From positions 310,001 through 374,000 of the forward strand of contig NZ_JAMKCQ010000001.1 of assembly GCF_024169515.1 (NCBI RefSeq): 64,000 bases of DNA, in the 5' to 3' direction. Positions 34,924-48,014 of the stretch are shown here, one piece after another. Made by a program: the position numbers and the translations under genes. Source of the stretch: Erwinia aphidicola. Its GTDB lineage: Bacteria > Pseudomonadota > Gammaproteobacteria > Enterobacterales > Enterobacteriaceae. Every line of letters starts with the position of its first letter. Positions within the stretch are counted from its first letter, which is position 1. Below the pieces are notes generated by a model. It saw nothing but the letters and a program-made list of their open reading frames with translations, was not told the DNA's origin and ran no database searches.

Positions 34924-35840
34924 AACGGCGGCGCACTGGCCCGCTGTTGCGTCAGCAGTTCCGCCTGCTGACGCACTTCCTGCCAGATAGCTTCTGCCGC
35001 AGGCGTCAGCGAGCGGTTTTTACGCCGTATCAGCATAATGGTGCGATTTATTTCCGGCAGAATGCGCTTGACCATCAGCGGCCTGCCCTGCGGTAACGGC
35101 AGGGCCAATGCAGGCAAAATGCTGATACCAATCCCTGCTTCCACCATCGGGTAAAGCGTGGCCGGATGGCCAATCTCCTGGGCGATTTCCGCCTGCACCT
35201 GCTGCACGCGCAGTGCCTCATCAATCAGCACCCGGCTACCGGACGCATAATCCTGTAATACCAGCGTGCGCTGATTCAGCATATGCCAGTGGATGGTCGC
35301 CTGCGCTGCCAGCGGGTCATCCTGACGGCACAGCAGCAGAAAGGGTTCATCGAGGATCGCCTCCGACTCCAGATCGTCGGCCTGCAGTGGCCCGACGACA
35401 ATGCCAAAATCCACTTCCGCATTGCGAATGCTTTGCAGCACCCACTGCTGAGGGCGGTCGCGCAGCATCACTTTGATCTCCGGGTAATGCAGCTGCCCAG
35501 CCGCCAGGCACTGCGGCATCAGGTGTGCGGAGATGGTCTGGCTGGCTGCCACACGCACCGTCCCGCTGCGCTGCTGCCCGTAGCTGCGCACATCCAGCAG
35601 CGTGTTGTTCAGCTCCTCTAACAGGCGTTCAAGGCGGCTGGCGAGCTGCTCACCTGCTTCGGTCAGCAGCACTTCACGGGTAGTGCGATCCAGCAGGCGA
35701 ATACCCATTTCGTTTTCCAACTCTTTAATGCTATGGCTGACGGCAGACTGGCTCAGGCCAATCAGCTGCCCCGCCTGGCTGAAACTGCCCTGCTGGGCCA
35801 CGGCAACAAACACGCGCAGCTGACGAAGCGTATAATTCAT
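34920..35840 (-). CDS. yfeR: LysR-family regulator YfeR
   Basis: A 306-residue LysR-type regulator. HTH at about residues 17-60 ([28 protein letters not shown]), effector domain beyond residue 90 ([30 protein letters not shown]). Divergent from the transporter gene yfeH exactly as in E. coli and Salmonella, where YfeR is an osmolarity-responsive regulator that represses yfeH. The gap holds TCATATATGA (35850-35859), a possible operator core. Confidence 0.9.
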   Translation of the reverse strand: MNYTLRQLRVFVAVAQQGSFSQAGQLIGLSQSAVSHSIKELENEMGIRLLDRTTREVLLTEAGEQLASRLERLLEELNNTLLDVRSYGQQRSGTVRVAASQTISAHLMPQCLAAGQLHYPEIKVMLRDRPQQWVLQSIRNAEVDFGIVVGPLQADDLESEAILDEPFLLLCRQDDPLAAQATIHWHMLNQRTLVLQDYASGSRVLIDEALRVQQVQAEIAQEIGHPATLYPMVEAGIGISILPALALPLPQGRPLMVKRILPEINRTIMLIRRKNRSLTPAAEAIWQEVRQQAELLTQQRASAPPF

Positions 35841-35933
35841 CGATTTTTCTCATATATGAATTCAATAAATCAATTTTATTTCTAAACCTCCTCAGCGCAC
35901 AATAGCCGCATGTTTTTTTAACCGGGCATTAAC

Positions 35934-36956
35934 ATGCGTATTTTTCGTATCGACCCACTGATGTTGAAACTGATTATCACCGTGCTGCTGGCCTCTTTCC
36001 TGCCTGCGCGCGGCCATTTTGTTGATTTCTTTGAGTGGCTGACTACCGCCGCGATCGCCCTGCTGTTCTTTATGCACGGCGCCAAGCTGTCGCGGGAGAA
36101 AATCATCGCCGGCGGCGGCCACTGGCGTCTGCACCTGTGGGTAATGTTCAGCACCTTCGTCATGTTCCCGGCGCTGGGCATGCTGTTTGTCTGGTGGCAT
36201 CCGCTTAATCTCAGCACCGAGATTTATACCGGCTTTATGTATCTGTCGATCCTGCCGGCTACCGTTCAGTCATCGATTGCCCTGACCTCTCTGGCCGGGG
36301 GGAACGTTGCGGCGGCGGTGTGCAGCGCTTCGGCTTCCAGCCTGCTGGGGGTATTTATCTCTCCTCTGCTGGTTGGCCTGCTGATGAACGTCCACAGCGA
36401 CGTCCCGGGCGGCAGCCTGGCGCAGATCGGTCGCATTATGCTGCAGCTGCTGGTGCCGTTCGTGATTGGTCATCTGTCGCGCCGCTGGATTGCCGGATGG
36501 GTTGAGCGCAACCGTGGCCTGATTGGTAAAACTGACCAGGCGTCGATTCTGCTGGTAGTTTACTCCGCCTTTAGTGAAGCGGTGGTCAACGGTATCTGGC
36601 ACCGCGTGGGGGCGATGACCCTGGTATGGATTGTGGTCGGCAGCCTTGGCCTGCTGTTTGTGGTGCTGGCCGTTAACCTGGCCGCCGCGAAGCTGTTCGG
36701 CTTTAATCGGGCGGATGAGATCACCATTCTGTTCTGCGGCTCGAAAAAGAGCCTGGCAAACGGCGTACCGATGGCGAACATTCTGTTCCCGTCCGCGGCG
36801 GTGGGGATTATCGTTCTGCCGCTGATGATCTTCCACCAGGTGCAGCTGATGGTCTGTTCAATGCTGGCGCAGCGCTATAAGAAGGCGGGAGAGAAGCTGG
36901 CCACCGGGGAAAAAGCCACCACGAGTAGTAAAGCGGTGGTTGAATCGCAGAAGTAA
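35934..36956 (+). CDS. yfeH: YfeH, bile acid:Na+ symporter (SBF-like) family
   Basis: A 340-residue inner-membrane protein with about 10 helices, SBF-like (bile acid/sodium symporter superfamily). Motifs: AIALLFFMHGAKLSREKI, ILPATVQSSIALTSLAGGNVAAAVCSASASSLLG (the crossover region) and FCGSKKSLANGVPMANI near the C-terminus. Some relatives transport organic anions; the YfeH substrate is not established. A hydrophilic Ser/Lys-rich tail follows the last helix. Divergent from yfeR. Confidence 0.9.
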   Translation: MRIFRIDPLMLKLIITVLLASFLPARGHFVDFFEWLTTAAIALLFFMHGAKLSREKIIAGGGHWRLHLWVMFSTFVMFPALGMLFVWWHPLNLSTEIYTGFMYLSILPATVQSSIALTSLAGGNVAAAVCSASASSLLGVFISPLLVGLLMNVHSDVPGGSLAQIGRIMLQLLVPFVIGHLSRRWIAGWVERNRGLIGKTDQASILLVVYSAFSEAVVNGIWHRVGAMTLVWIVVGSLGLLFVVLAVNLAAAKLFGFNRADEITILFCGSKKSLANGVPMANILFPSAAVGIIVLPLMIFHQVQLMVCSMLAQRYKKAGEKLATGEKATTSSKAVVESQK

Positions 36957-36969
36957 CGTGCCACACTTA

Positions 36970-36996
36970 CCGTCGCAGACCGAGCGGCTGCGACGG
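36970..36996. terminator. Inverted repeat between yfeH and the PqaA-like gene
   Basis: CCGTCGCAG (36970-36978) and CTGCGACGG (36988-36996), a 9-bp perfect stem at the convergent gene ends. The tail is only moderately T-rich (CTCTTTATT), so termination is probable rather than certain. Confidence 0.5.
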
Positions 36997-37006
36997 TTAC
37001 CCCTCT

Positions 37007-38476
37007 TTATTCCTGACTTTCCCCCAGGCCACGTCCCGGCAGCGTCTTACAGGCCGGGCCATTCTCCGCTGGCGCAACCGTCGGATATTTATCATCCGGA
37101 GTAATATAGACCGGCGTTGTGGCAACAAAACCATCTGCGAAGATGGCTTCAACGTAGGTTGCCTGCCAGCCTTTCTCCGGTGATGCTAATTTGATATTCA
37201 GCGATTCGCTAATCGGCAGCGCTTCTGCCTGGTATTCAATCTGACAGGAGTGGCGGAAATCACGCGCTTCCGGGTTTACTGCCTGCCAGAGCTTAAGCTC
37301 TTTGGGTGACTCGGAGAATGTTACTTTTAGCTGGCTCTCCTGCAATGCCGTTGTTACCACCGGCAGCGGCTGCGACTGCTGGATTCGATTCACAAAATGG
37401 GTTAATGACTGCTCGGCGAAGTCACGGATACCTGCATGCCCGCTGTTGGGTGCCATACGCAGGGATTTTTGCCCCGGCAGCTGGTCAAAGTAGAAACGGC
37501 TATTATCAGGGACATAGAAGTCATCACCGCTGGCATTGATAATATATTTAGGGATCTCCAGACGCTGACCGTACGCGCTGTCTTTATATTCCAGCGGGTC
37601 TTCAATTTTCATTAACTCAGCAAACTGTGGCGTTTCCACGCTGGTATCCACCCCTTTTTGGAAATAGGGATAAAATGCCACTGGCCAGTTATTACCATAG
37701 CTGCGATACATATGCTTTAGCGCAGGGCGAATACCCAGTAAATCAATGGCAAACGGTGCAATAGCCTCAACGCGAGGATCGGCTATCGCCGCCAGCCATG
37801 TGGTCCAGCCGCGTTTTGAAATACCGGAAACAATGAATTTTTTCACCTGCCACTCATCAAGCTCGCGCTCTGCCAGATTCATCACCTGCGACACCGTGGC
37901 CGCCATCGGTACGTGCAGCGGGATCGTTGGCGTTGCCTGCGGATCTTGCATAAAAATAGACCAGCTGTGCGCCACGCTGTCATCTTCCGCTTTAGCCTGC
38001 GCATCGTTAGCGTAAGTGAGAAGCTGATTCGGGACATTGCTGACTGAGACAATAATCGAGCGGGTATTACGCGCCAGCGAGGCTAATTTCTCTCTGGTCA
38101 TATCGGTTGAGGCTTTGGCCGGCTTACCCGGTTCGGGATTATTGGTGCCGTTATTAATAAATACCACCGCCCGGGCGGAAAGCGCATTCTGCGGAATATA
38201 GATATCAACATCGTGCTGCCATACTGCAGGCTGAACCAACCCTGCCGGTGACCAGGACTGAGAGTTGAGTGAATAGTGGCGCAGTTCCAGCTGCTCGAGA
38301 TTTTCGCTGCCTAGCCAGTGGTAGTCCAGCGGTTCGGATGCCAGCGCTGCACGATAGCAGGGGATAACACTGCTGAAGCTGTCTTGCGGATTACCACAAT
38401 CAGCCCAGGCAGCGGTAGAGCAAGCAGCGCCGGTGAGGCCAGCCAGAGTAAGAATATAAGCACTTAAACGCGGCAT
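37007..38476 (-). CDS. PhoPQ-activated pathogenicity-related protein (PqaA-like)
   Basis: A 489-residue exported alpha/beta-hydrolase-like protein of the PhoPQ_related family (PqaA in Salmonella, AprA in Dictyostelium). A signal peptide ends near residue 25 (STAAWA). Features: DVDIYIPQNALSARAVVFINNGTNNP, FIVSGISKRGWTTWLAA (nucleophile-elbow position, Gly-Ile-Ser-Lys), SGDDFYVPDNSRFYFDQLPG and NSGHAGI. The substrate is unknown. Salmonella PqaA affects resistance to antimicrobial peptides. I found no convincing PhoP box upstream. Confidence 0.83.
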   Translation of the reverse strand: MPRLSAYILTLAGLTGAACSTAAWADCGNPQDSFSSVIPCYRAALASEPLDYHWLGSENLEQLELRHYSLNSQSWSPAGLVQPAVWQHDVDIYIPQNALSARAVVFINNGTNNPEPGKPAKASTDMTREKLASLARNTRSIIVSVSNVPNQLLTYANDAQAKAEDDSVAHSWSIFMQDPQATPTIPLHVPMAATVSQVMNLAERELDEWQVKKFIVSGISKRGWTTWLAAIADPRVEAIAPFAIDLLGIRPALKHMYRSYGNNWPVAFYPYFQKGVDTSVETPQFAELMKIEDPLEYKDSAYGQRLEIPKYIINASGDDFYVPDNSRFYFDQLPGQKSLRMAPNSGHAGIRDFAEQSLTHFVNRIQQSQPLPVVTTALQESQLKVTFSESPKELKLWQAVNPEARDFRHSCQIEYQAEALPISESLNIKLASPEKGWQATYVEAIFADGFVATTPVYITPDDKYPTVAPAENGPACKTLPGRGLGESQE

Positions 38477-38583
38477 TAACGTTCCTTTTAGCTAAAATCA
38501 TCATTAGCTGACGATGATATCGCGTAAAAAGTGCCAGTTGCCGCATGGCTAAGGTTGTTTAAGGTGCAAATCAACTGTTTAAG

Positions 38584-38796
38584 CTAGCGCTTAAGCGGTT
38601 TCACCAGCCCTTCCAGACCTTCGATTTTAATCGCCAGCGCGATCTGCATCAGCTCCCCCAGATGCCCCTGCGGGAACTCATCTTTACGCGCAAACCACAG
38701 CAGATACTCTTCCGGCAGGTCGATCAGCACCCGCCCTTTGTATTTGCCGTAGGGCATGACGGTATTGGCGATCTCAATCAGGTGTTGTTTTTCCAT
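38584..38796 (-). CDS. ypeB: YpeB-like DUF3820 protein
   Basis: A 70-residue protein matching E. coli YpeB: EKQHLIEIANTVMPYGKYKGR, LIDLPEEYLLWFARKDEFPQG and LGELMQIALAIKIEGL. DUF3820 proteins have the same fold as short nuclease-associated modules, but no activity is known. It starts one base after the ligA stop, so it is co-transcribed and probably coupled, as in E. coli. Confidence 0.9.
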   Translation of the reverse strand: MEKQHLIEIANTVMPYGKYKGRVLIDLPEEYLLWFARKDEFPQGHLGELMQIALAIKIEGLEGLVKPLKR

Positions 38797-38797
38797 G

Positions 38798-41840
<3,043 letters not shown>

Positions 41841-42060
41841 TGTATTCTCTGTTGTTCCAATACCTTGCCACCGCGGCAAACTTTATCCTCTAACTGTATT
41901 TGCCCGAGTACACAAGTGCAAGTCCGTGCAGTATTTTCTGACAAATATCACGTACCAGGTGTGCTTTTTTGCTGTTTTTTCGCGCAAAGGGCACCTGGTA
42001 AGTAGAAAAAGCTGGGTTATGATAGCCTCAGCCTGCCCGAATAATGGAGAAAAACCGTCC

Positions 42061-42822
42061 ATGTCACATCACAATTCCGACCCCGCATACAACGGCGTGC
42101 ACTATTTTGCTCAGGGATGGAAACTGATCCGCCTGCCTGGCATCCGTCGTTTTGTCATTCTTCCACTGTTAGTGAATATCGTCCTGATGGGTGGCGCCTT
42201 TGTCTGGTTGTTCCACCGCATGGGCCAGTGGATACCAGAGTTGATGGCGCTGGTTCCCGGCTGGCTTCAGTGGCTGAGCTATCTGCTCTGGCCACTGGTG
42301 GTGTTGTCGATCATTTTAGTCTTTAGCTACTTTTTCTCCACTATTGCCAACTGGATTGCTGCACCGTTCTGCGGGCTACTGGCGGAACAGCTGGAAGGAA
42401 GGTTGACCGGTAAACCGCTGCCGGACAGCGGCTGGAGCGGGCTGGTGAAAGATCTGCCGCGCATAATGAAGCGTGAATGGCAGAAACTGGCTTACTATCT
42501 GCCGCGTGCGCTGGTCCTGCTGTTGCTCTATTTTGTCCCAGGTTTTGGTCAAACCGTTGCACCGGTGCTGTGGTTCCTGTTTAGCGCCTGGATGCTATCG
42601 ATTCAGTACTGCGACTATCCGTTTGATAACCACAAGGTCAGTTTCCGCCAGATGCGCTCTGCCCTGCGTCAAAATAAGACCGACAATATGCAGTTCGGCG
42701 CGCTGGTCAGCCTGTTTACCCTCATCCCTGTTCTGAATTTGGTGATCCTGCCCGTCGCCGTTTGCGGCGCTACCGCGATGTGGGTCGATCGTTACCGCGC
42801 GCAGCTGGCACTGCATCGCTAA
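42061..42822 (+). CDS. cysZ: Sulfate permease CysZ
   Basis: A 253-residue inner-membrane sulfate/proton channel that supplies sulfate to the cysteine pathway. Hydrophobic segments lie at about residues 32-52, 70-95, 145-175 and 205-235. Conserved stretches: [58 protein letters not shown] and [34 protein letters not shown]. The start at 42061 matches E. coli. It lies upstream of cysK but is separated from it by 297 bases that include a repeat element. Confidence 0.95.
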   Translation: MSHHNSDPAYNGVHYFAQGWKLIRLPGIRRFVILPLLVNIVLMGGAFVWLFHRMGQWIPELMALVPGWLQWLSYLLWPLVVLSIILVFSYFFSTIANWIAAPFCGLLAEQLEGRLTGKPLPDSGWSGLVKDLPRIMKREWQKLAYYLPRALVLLLLYFVPGFGQTVAPVLWFLFSAWMLSIQYCDYPFDNHKVSFRQMRSALRQNKTDNMQFGALVSLFTLIPVLNLVILPVAVCGATAMWVDRYRAQLALHR

Positions 42823-42837
42823 ACGTTCTCTCCCCCC

Positions 42838-42906
42838 GCTGATTGCAGCAGGCTCACGGCCAGGGATGGCCGTGCGGAAAGCAGCCCTCCCTCCTGAAAC
42901 CTGTCA
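42838..42906. repeat. MITE-like repeat, truncated copy
   Basis: Matches 62730-62838 (CTGATTGCAGCAGG, CACGGCC-AGGGAT-GGCCGTG, then GCGGAAAGCAGCCCTCCCTC) but lacks about 32 internal bases and most of the left terminal repeat. The internal loss lies between two GTG triplets. It lies between cysZ and cysK. Confidence 0.7.
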
Positions 42907-43050
42907 TGGCGCGATGATATTCAACCCAATATTCCTGGTAAAACTTCAGTGTTCGCCCTCTGCGCATTGATTCCTCATGCTTACAGATGCCCCTTATGCC
43001 ATTTCGGCAGGGCTTATTTCCAGCGAACATATCTATATACGATTTCTTCA

Positions 43051-43079
43051 CTTCCTTGTGAAATTGAACAAGGTATGCT
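43051..43079 (+). promoter_or_regulatory. Candidate cysK promoter
   Basis: CTTCCT (43051-43056), 17-base spacer, TATGCT (43074-43079). The poor -35 fits a CysB-activated promoter, as known for E. coli cysK; CysB sites themselves are too degenerate to call by eye. Confidence 0.5.
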
Positions 43080-43119
43080 CTAAGCCAATCCCAAAATTTC
43101 AGACAGTTAAGGACAGGCT

Positions 43120-44091
43120 ATGAGCAAGATCTATGAAGACAACTCTTTAACAATCGGTCATACGCCGCTGGTTCGACTGAACCGCATCGGTAATGGACGC
43201 ATTCTGGCTAAAGTTGAATCGCGTAACCCTAGCTTTAGTATCAAATGCCGTATCGGTGCCAATATGATTTGGGACGCGGAAAAACGGGGAATTCTGAAAC
43301 CGGGCATCGAACTGGTGGAGCCGACCAGCGGCAACACCGGTATTGCGCTGGCCTATGTGGCAGCAGCACGCGGTTATAAGCTGACGCTAACCATGCCGGA
43401 AACCATGAGCGTTGAGCGCCGTAAACTGCTGAAAGCACTCGGCGCTAACCTGGTGCTGACCGAAGGTGCGAAAGGCATGAAAGGGGCAATCAGCAAGGCA
43501 GAAGAGATTGTTGCCAGTGACCCGGATAAATTCGTGCTGCTACAGCAGTTCAGCAACCCGGCAAACCCGGAGATCCACGAAAAAACCACCGGCCCGGAAA
43601 TCTGGGAAGATACCGATGGCGAAGTGGATGTCTTTATTGCCGGTGTTGGTACCGGTGGCACCCTGACCGGGGTGAGCCGCTACATCAAAAACACCAAAGG
43701 CAAAAAAGACCTTATCACCGTGGCAGTGGAACCGACCGACTCGCCGGTCATTGCTCAGGCAATTGCTGGTGAAGAGATCAAACCTGGCCCGCATAAAATT
43801 CAGGGTATCGGCGCTGGCTTCATTCCTGGCAACCTCGATCTCAACCTGGTTGACCGCGTGGTCGCCATCACCAATGAAGAGGCGATCTCCACCGCACGTC
43901 GTCTGATGGAAGAGGAAGGTATTCTTGCCGGTATCTCTTCCGGGGCAGCCGTTGCTGCCGCGCTGAAACTGCAGGAAGACGAGGCGTTCGCCAACAAAAA
44001 TATCGTGGTAATCCTGCCCTCTTCCGGCGAGCGTTACCTGTCAACCGCCCTGTTTGCGGACCTGTTTACTGAGAAAGAATTGCAGCAGTAA
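43120..44091 (+). CDS. cysK: Cysteine synthase A
   Basis: A 323-residue PLP enzyme (O-acetylserine + sulfide to cysteine). The PLP lysine is K42 ([15 protein letters not shown]); the TSGNTG substrate loop and [10 protein letters not shown] phosphate-binding loop are intact; the C-terminus carries the [14 protein letters not shown] segment. Same length as the E. coli enzyme. Its own terminator follows, so ptsH is expressed separately or by readthrough. Confidence 0.97.
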   Translation: MSKIYEDNSLTIGHTPLVRLNRIGNGRILAKVESRNPSFSIKCRIGANMIWDAEKRGILKPGIELVEPTSGNTGIALAYVAAARGYKLTLTMPETMSVERRKLLKALGANLVLTEGAKGMKGAISKAEEIVASDPDKFVLLQQFSNPANPEIHEKTTGPEIWEDTDGEVDVFIAGVGTGGTLTGVSRYIKNTKGKKDLITVAVEPTDSPVIAQAIAGEEIKPGPHKIQGIGAGFIPGNLDLNLVDRVVAITNEEAISTARRLMEEEGILAGISSGAAVAAALKLQEDEAFANKNIVVILPSSGERYLSTALFADLFTEKELQQ

Positions 44092-44119
44092 TGCCGGCTG
44101 GATGAAATTGTCTGAAAAA

Positions 44120-44141
44120 GCACCCGAACGGGTGCTTTTTT
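44120..44141 (+). terminator. Terminator of cysK
   Basis: GCACCC (44120-44125), loop GAAC, GGGTGC (44130-44135), six T. Confidence 0.9.
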
Positions 44142-44241
44142 GTGGACTGCGTCAAACTTTTGTCACCCTGCAGATTGATTTTACCCTCGTGTGTCTGGTA
44201 TTTAGACTGCCAATTATTTCGATCCGTAAAATTAATCGCGG

Positions 44242-44271
44242 CGTGAACTGGATCAAGCTGAATCGATTTAC
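44242..44271. promoter_or_regulatory. Candidate CRP and Cra sites upstream of ptsH
   Basis: CGTGA-N6-TCAAG (44242-44257) resembles a CRP half-pair, and CTGAATCGATTTA (44258-44270) is close to the Cra/FruR palindrome TGAATCGATTCA. Both regulators control the E. coli pts promoters. They lie in the 391-base cysK-ptsH gap, which otherwise holds only the cysK terminator and leader sequence. Confidence 0.5.
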
Positions 44272-44482
44272 TGGTTTGGCGCTGAAAGGTAATCGCGGCA
44301 TAATGGTAGGCGGAAAAGCGAGGCGGAAATCCCGGATTTTCACTCAATCTTAACTCCACCTTACCAGCGCATTTTTTGGCCAGTCTTCATACCATGCCAG
44401 CGCGACTCAATACAGGCTAAAGTCATGCCCCCAGGCTAGACTTTGGATCAACAACACCAAACCATGAAGTTGGGGAAACATA

Positions 44483-44740
44483 ATGTTCCAGCAAGAAGTC
44501 ACCATTACCGCACCAAACGGCCTGCACACTCGTCCAGCAGCTCAGTTCGTTAAAGAAGCGAAAGCCTTCTCTTCCGAAATCACCGTTACTTCTAACGGCA
44601 AATCTGCCAGCGCCAAAAGCCTGTTCAAGCTGCAGACGCTGGGTCTGACTCAGGGCACCGTTGTTACCCTGTCAGCAGAAGGCGAAGATGAGCAGAAAGC
44701 CGTTGAGCATCTGGTTAAACTGATGGCTGAACTCGAGTAA
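44483..44740 (+). CDS. ptsH: Phosphocarrier protein HPr
   Basis: An 85-residue cytoplasmic phosphocarrier that passes phosphate from enzyme I to the sugar-specific EIIs. The active-site His15 ([12 protein letters not shown]) and Ser46 ([10 protein letters not shown]) are both present. The sequence is almost the E. coli one. First gene of ptsHI-crr; a hairpin lies in the 213-base gap before ptsI. Confidence 0.98.
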   Translation: MFQQEVTITAPNGLHTRPAAQFVKEAKAFSSEITVTSNGKSASAKSLFKLQTLGLTQGTVVTLSAEGEDEQKAVEHLVKLMAELE

Positions 44741-44797
44741 TCAGCACACTTTCCAGCTGTCCAGCGCAGTGTTTCAGGACAGATGATTGCAATATTG

Positions 44798-44820
44798 ATC
44801 GCGGACAGTACGTCCGCGAT
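44798..44820 (+). promoter_or_regulatory. Intercistronic hairpin between ptsH and ptsI
   Basis: ATCGCGGAC (44798-44806), loop AGTAC, GTCCGCGAT (44812-44820): a 9-bp stem 57 bases after the ptsH stop. It is followed by GTTGCTTTCG, not a T run, so partial attenuation or mRNA processing is more likely than full termination. Confidence 0.5.
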
Positions 44821-44953
44821 GTTGCTTTCGTAAAGTAGCCGAAAGTAGTCAACTCACATTGCATTCTGTTCCGGCTCGCTGAGTGGATCAACCGATGCAG
44901 TCATCTGGGCTACTTTGCTTCAGATGATTATCAGAGAAAGAAAAGGTAGGGTT

Positions 44954-46681
44954 ATGATTTCAGGCATTTTAGCATCACCGGGTATCGCTTTTGGCAAGGC
45001 GCTTCTGCTGAAAGAAGATGAGATTATCATCAACCGGAAGAAGATTACTGCCGACCAGGTCGATCAGGAAGTTCAGCGTTTTCTTGATGGTCGTAAAAAG
45101 GCTGCCGTGCAGCTGGAAGCGATCAAAATCAAAGCCGGGGAAACCTTCGGTGAAGAGAAAGAAGCGATCTTCGAGGGGCATATCATGCTGCTGGAAGATG
45201 AAGAGCTTGAGCAGGAAATCATTGCCCTGATTAAAGACGAGCATGCCACAGCGGATGCCGCTGCCTTTTCCGTGATCGAAGGCCAGGCGAAAGCGCTGGA
45301 AGAGCTCGATGACGAATATCTGAAAGAGCGTGCTGCCGACGTCCGTGATATCGGTAAACGCCTGCTGCAAAATATCCTTGGTCTGCATATCGTTGACCTC
45401 AGCGCTATCAACGAAGAAGTTCTACTGATCGCGAAAGATCTGACGCCATCAGAAACCGCGCAGCTGAACCTGAATAAAGTGCTTGGCTTTATCACCGATA
45501 TCGGTGGCCGCACCTCACACACCTCGATTATGGCCCGCTCACTTGAGCTGCCCGCTATCGTAGGTACCGGCGATGTGACCAACCAGGTAAAAAACGACGA
45601 CTTCCTGATCCTCGATGGCGTTAATAACCAGGTGTACGTGAATCCAACGCCTGAGAAAATCGAAGAGCTGAAAGCGGTCGCTCACCAGTATCTCAGCGAG
45701 AAAAACGAGCTGGCGAAGCTGAAAGATCTGCCTGCCGTGACGCTTGACGGTCACCAGGTTGAAGTCTGCGCCAACATCGGTACCGTACGCGACGTGGCCG
45801 GTGCAGAGCGCAACGGCGCGGAAGGCGTAGGTCTGTACCGCACCGAGTTCCTGTTTATGGACCGTGACTCACTGCCAACCGAAGAAGAACAGTTCCAGGC
45901 GTATAAAGCCGTCGCGGAAGCTGTGGGTTCTCAGGCGGTGATCGTGCGTACTATGGATATCGGCGGTGACAAAGATCTGCCGTACATGAACCTGCCGAAA
46001 GAAGACAACCCGTTCCTCGGCTGGCGCGCAATCCGTATCTGCATGGACCGCAAAGAAATTCTGCATGCCCAGCTGCGCGCGATCCTGCGTGCCTCCTCCT
46101 TTGGCAAGCTGCGCATCATGTTCCCGATGGTGATTTCCGTTGAAGAAGTACGCTTCCTGAAAGCCGAACTTGAAACGCTGAAAGCTCAGCTGCGTGCTGA
46201 AAGCAAATCCTTCGATGAGAGCATTGAAGTCGGCATTATGGTGGAAACCCCTGCCTCGGCCGTTATCGCTCACCATCTGGCAAAAGAAGTTGATTTCTTT
46301 AGTATTGGGACAAACGACCTGACGCAGTATACTCTGGCCGTGGATCGTGGTAACGACCTGATTTCCCATCTCTACAACCCAATGTCTCCTTCCGTTCTGA
46401 CGCTGATTAAGCAGGTTATTGATGCTTCTCATGCCGAAGGCAAGTGGACTGGTATGTGCGGTGAGCTGGCAGGCGACGAACGTGCTACACTACTGTTATT
46501 GGGAATGGGGCTGGACGAATTCAGCATGAGTGCCATTTCTATCCCACGCATCAAGAAAATTATTCGTAATACGAATTTTGAAGATGCGAAGGCATTGGCA
46601 GAGCAGGCTCTGGCTCAACCGACAGCGGACGAGTTGATGAACCTGGTCAACAAGTTCATTGAAGAAAAAACACTCTGCTGA
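44954..46681 (+). CDS. ptsI: PTS enzyme I (PEP-protein phosphotransferase)
   Basis: A 575-residue enzyme that takes phosphate from PEP and phosphorylates HPr, releasing pyruvate. Phospho-histidine lies in [13 protein letters not shown] (about 189); the PEP-binding domain has [38 protein letters not shown] and the catalytic Cys in [10 protein letters not shown]. Start at 44954 follows AAAGGTAGGG and gives exactly the E. coli length. Upstream of crr. Confidence 0.98.
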   Translation: MISGILASPGIAFGKALLLKEDEIIINRKKITADQVDQEVQRFLDGRKKAAVQLEAIKIKAGETFGEEKEAIFEGHIMLLEDEELEQEIIALIKDEHATADAAAFSVIEGQAKALEELDDEYLKERAADVRDIGKRLLQNILGLHIVDLSAINEEVLLIAKDLTPSETAQLNLNKVLGFITDIGGRTSHTSIMARSLELPAIVGTGDVTNQVKNDDFLILDGVNNQVYVNPTPEKIEELKAVAHQYLSEKNELAKLKDLPAVTLDGHQVEVCANIGTVRDVAGAERNGAEGVGLYRTEFLFMDRDSLPTEEEQFQAYKAVAEAVGSQAVIVRTMDIGGDKDLPYMNLPKEDNPFLGWRAIRICMDRKEILHAQLRAILRASSFGKLRIMFPMVISVEEVRFLKAELETLKAQLRAESKSFDESIEVGIMVETPASAVIAHHLAKEVDFFSIGTNDLTQYTLAVDRGNDLISHLYNPMSPSVLTLIKQVIDASHAEGKWTGMCGELAGDERATLLLLGMGLDEFSMSAISIPRIKKIIRNTNFEDAKALAEQALAQPTADELMNLVNKFIEEKTLC

Positions 46682-46723
46682 AGCCTGACACGCTGGCCCA
46701 ATATTACTGCTTAGGAGAAGAAC

Positions 46724-47227
46724 ATGGGTTTGTTTTCAAAACTTTTTGGCGATAAGTCAGATTCCGCATCTGGTGCCATTGAGATCGTAGCACCGCTGTC
46801 TGGCGAAATCGTTAATATCGAAGATGTACCGGACGTCGTGTTTGCGGAGAAAATTGTTGGCGACGGTATCGCTATCAAACCTACTGGCAATAAAATGGTT
46901 GCGCCGGTCGATGGCACCATCGGTAAGATTTTCGAAACCAATCATGCTTTTTCCATCGAATCTGACAATGGCATTGAGCTGTTCGTCCACTTCGGTATCG
47001 ATACCGTTGAGCTGAAAGGCGAAGGCTTCAAGCGCATCGCTGAAGAAGGCCAGAAAGTGAAAAAAGGCGACGTCGTGATTGAGTTCGATCTGGCTCTGCT
47101 GGAAGAGAAAGCAAAATCGACGCTGACGCCAGTGGTGATCTCCAATATGGATGAGATCAAAGAGCTGGTTAAGCTGACGGGTAGCGTTGTAGTGGGTGAA
47201 ACTCCGGTTATCCGCATCAAGAAGTAA
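46724..47227 (+). CDS. crr: PTS glucose-specific enzyme IIA (Crr)
   Basis: A 167-residue cytoplasmic IIA-Glc that phosphorylates IICB-Glc and also controls adenylate cyclase and inducer exclusion. Active-site histidines: H74 (FETNHAFSI) and the phosphorylated H89 (ELFVHFGID). The N-terminal amphipathic helix MGLFSKLFG is kept. Two residues shorter than E. coli, in the linker after it. Last gene of the pts operon, followed by a strong terminator. Confidence 0.97.
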   Translation: MGLFSKLFGDKSDSASGAIEIVAPLSGEIVNIEDVPDVVFAEKIVGDGIAIKPTGNKMVAPVDGTIGKIFETNHAFSIESDNGIELFVHFGIDTVELKGEGFKRIAEEGQKVKKGDVVIEFDLALLEEKAKSTLTPVVISNMDEIKELVKLTGSVVVGETPVIRIKK

Positions 47228-47247
47228 CGCTATCGTTAACGTCAAAA

Positions 47248-47281
47248 GCCCCCCGCAGGCAGCTGCGGGGGGCTTTTTTTT
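47248..47281 (+). terminator. Terminator of ptsHI-crr
   Basis: GCCCCCCGCAG (47248-47258), loop GCAG, CTGCGGGGGGC (47263-47273), eight T. An 11-bp perfect GC-rich stem, the strongest terminator in the window. Confidence 0.95.
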
Positions 47282-47298
47282 ATGCCAGTGATACCGGG

Positions 47299-47994
47299 TT
47301 AAGAGCTGGAGAGCAGCGCATCACGCAGGCTGAGGGCATTCAGCGGGGTGTCATCCAGATCCAGCTGGTGCTCCAGCTGAAGCAGGTGCTCATTCATCAT
47401 CGCCTGAGCATCTGCCACCTCCCCTGCTTTCAACGCGTTAATCACTGCACTGTGCTCCTGACACTGACAGGCGGGGCTGTCATTGCGCTGATACAACGCC
47501 ACGATTAACGAGCTGCGCACCATCAGGTTTTCCAGCATCTCAATCAGTACCTGATTATCGCTGATCCTCGCCAGCAGCAGGTGGAACTGGCTCAGTTCAC
47601 GCACGATATCACGGCGATCTTCACCGGCGATGGCGCGCTTTTCCGCCTGCATATGGGCATCGATTTCGGCCTGATGGCACGCCAGTTTTTCGGGGGTAAT
47701 TGCGGCAATCATTGCGCCTTCAATCGCTCGACGGGCAATAAACACTTCTCTGGCCTCACGCGCCTGCGGCCGTGCAACCCGCGCGCCGCGATTTGGCGCG
47801 ATCGTCACAATTTTCTGAAGCGCCAGCCGCTGCAGCGCGGCCTGGACGTGATTGCGATTGGCCGATAACGCCTCCACAATTTGTGACTCAACCAGACGTA
47901 CTCCCGGTTTTAACCGATGCTGTGCAATAGCCACTGATAACGCATCGACTATGCGCTGCACTTCCTGTTGTCTGGCGCTGCTCACACCGCTCAT
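47299..47994 (-). CDS. GntR-family (FadR-type) regulator
   Basis: A 231-residue regulator. N-terminal winged helix at about residues 15-75 (LKPGVRLVESQIVEALSANRNHVQAALQRLALQKIVTIAPNRGARVA), helical FCD effector domain to about residue 215 (EVFIARRAIEGAMIAA, EHSAVINALKAGEVADAQAMMNEHL). AGAGGAAA precedes the ATG. It sits where E. coli has pdxK and yfeK/S; no neighbour suggests its ligand. It follows a two-component kinase gene by 20 bases on the same strand, so it could be co-transcribed with it. Confidence 0.87.
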   Translation of the reverse strand: MSGVSSARQQEVQRIVDALSVAIAQHRLKPGVRLVESQIVEALSANRNHVQAALQRLALQKIVTIAPNRGARVARPQAREAREVFIARRAIEGAMIAAITPEKLACHQAEIDAHMQAEKRAIAGEDRRDIVRELSQFHLLLARISDNQVLIEMLENLMVRSSLIVALYQRNDSPACQCQEHSAVINALKAGEVADAQAMMNEHLLQLEHQLDLDDTPLNALSLRDALLSSS

Positions 47995-48014
47995 GACGTT
48001 TCCTCTTTAAATAC

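Noticed and set aside
38550..38582. Two TGTTTA(A) direct repeats upstream of the PqaA-like gene, considered as a PhoP box
   Set aside because: The repeats are about 20 bases apart; a PhoP box needs an 11-base period (5-base spacer).
42854..43051. 65-codon minus-strand frame after cysZ
   Set aside because: Falls in the MITE-like repeat; the same peptide string appears at 62640-62831 in the full copy. No ribosome site.
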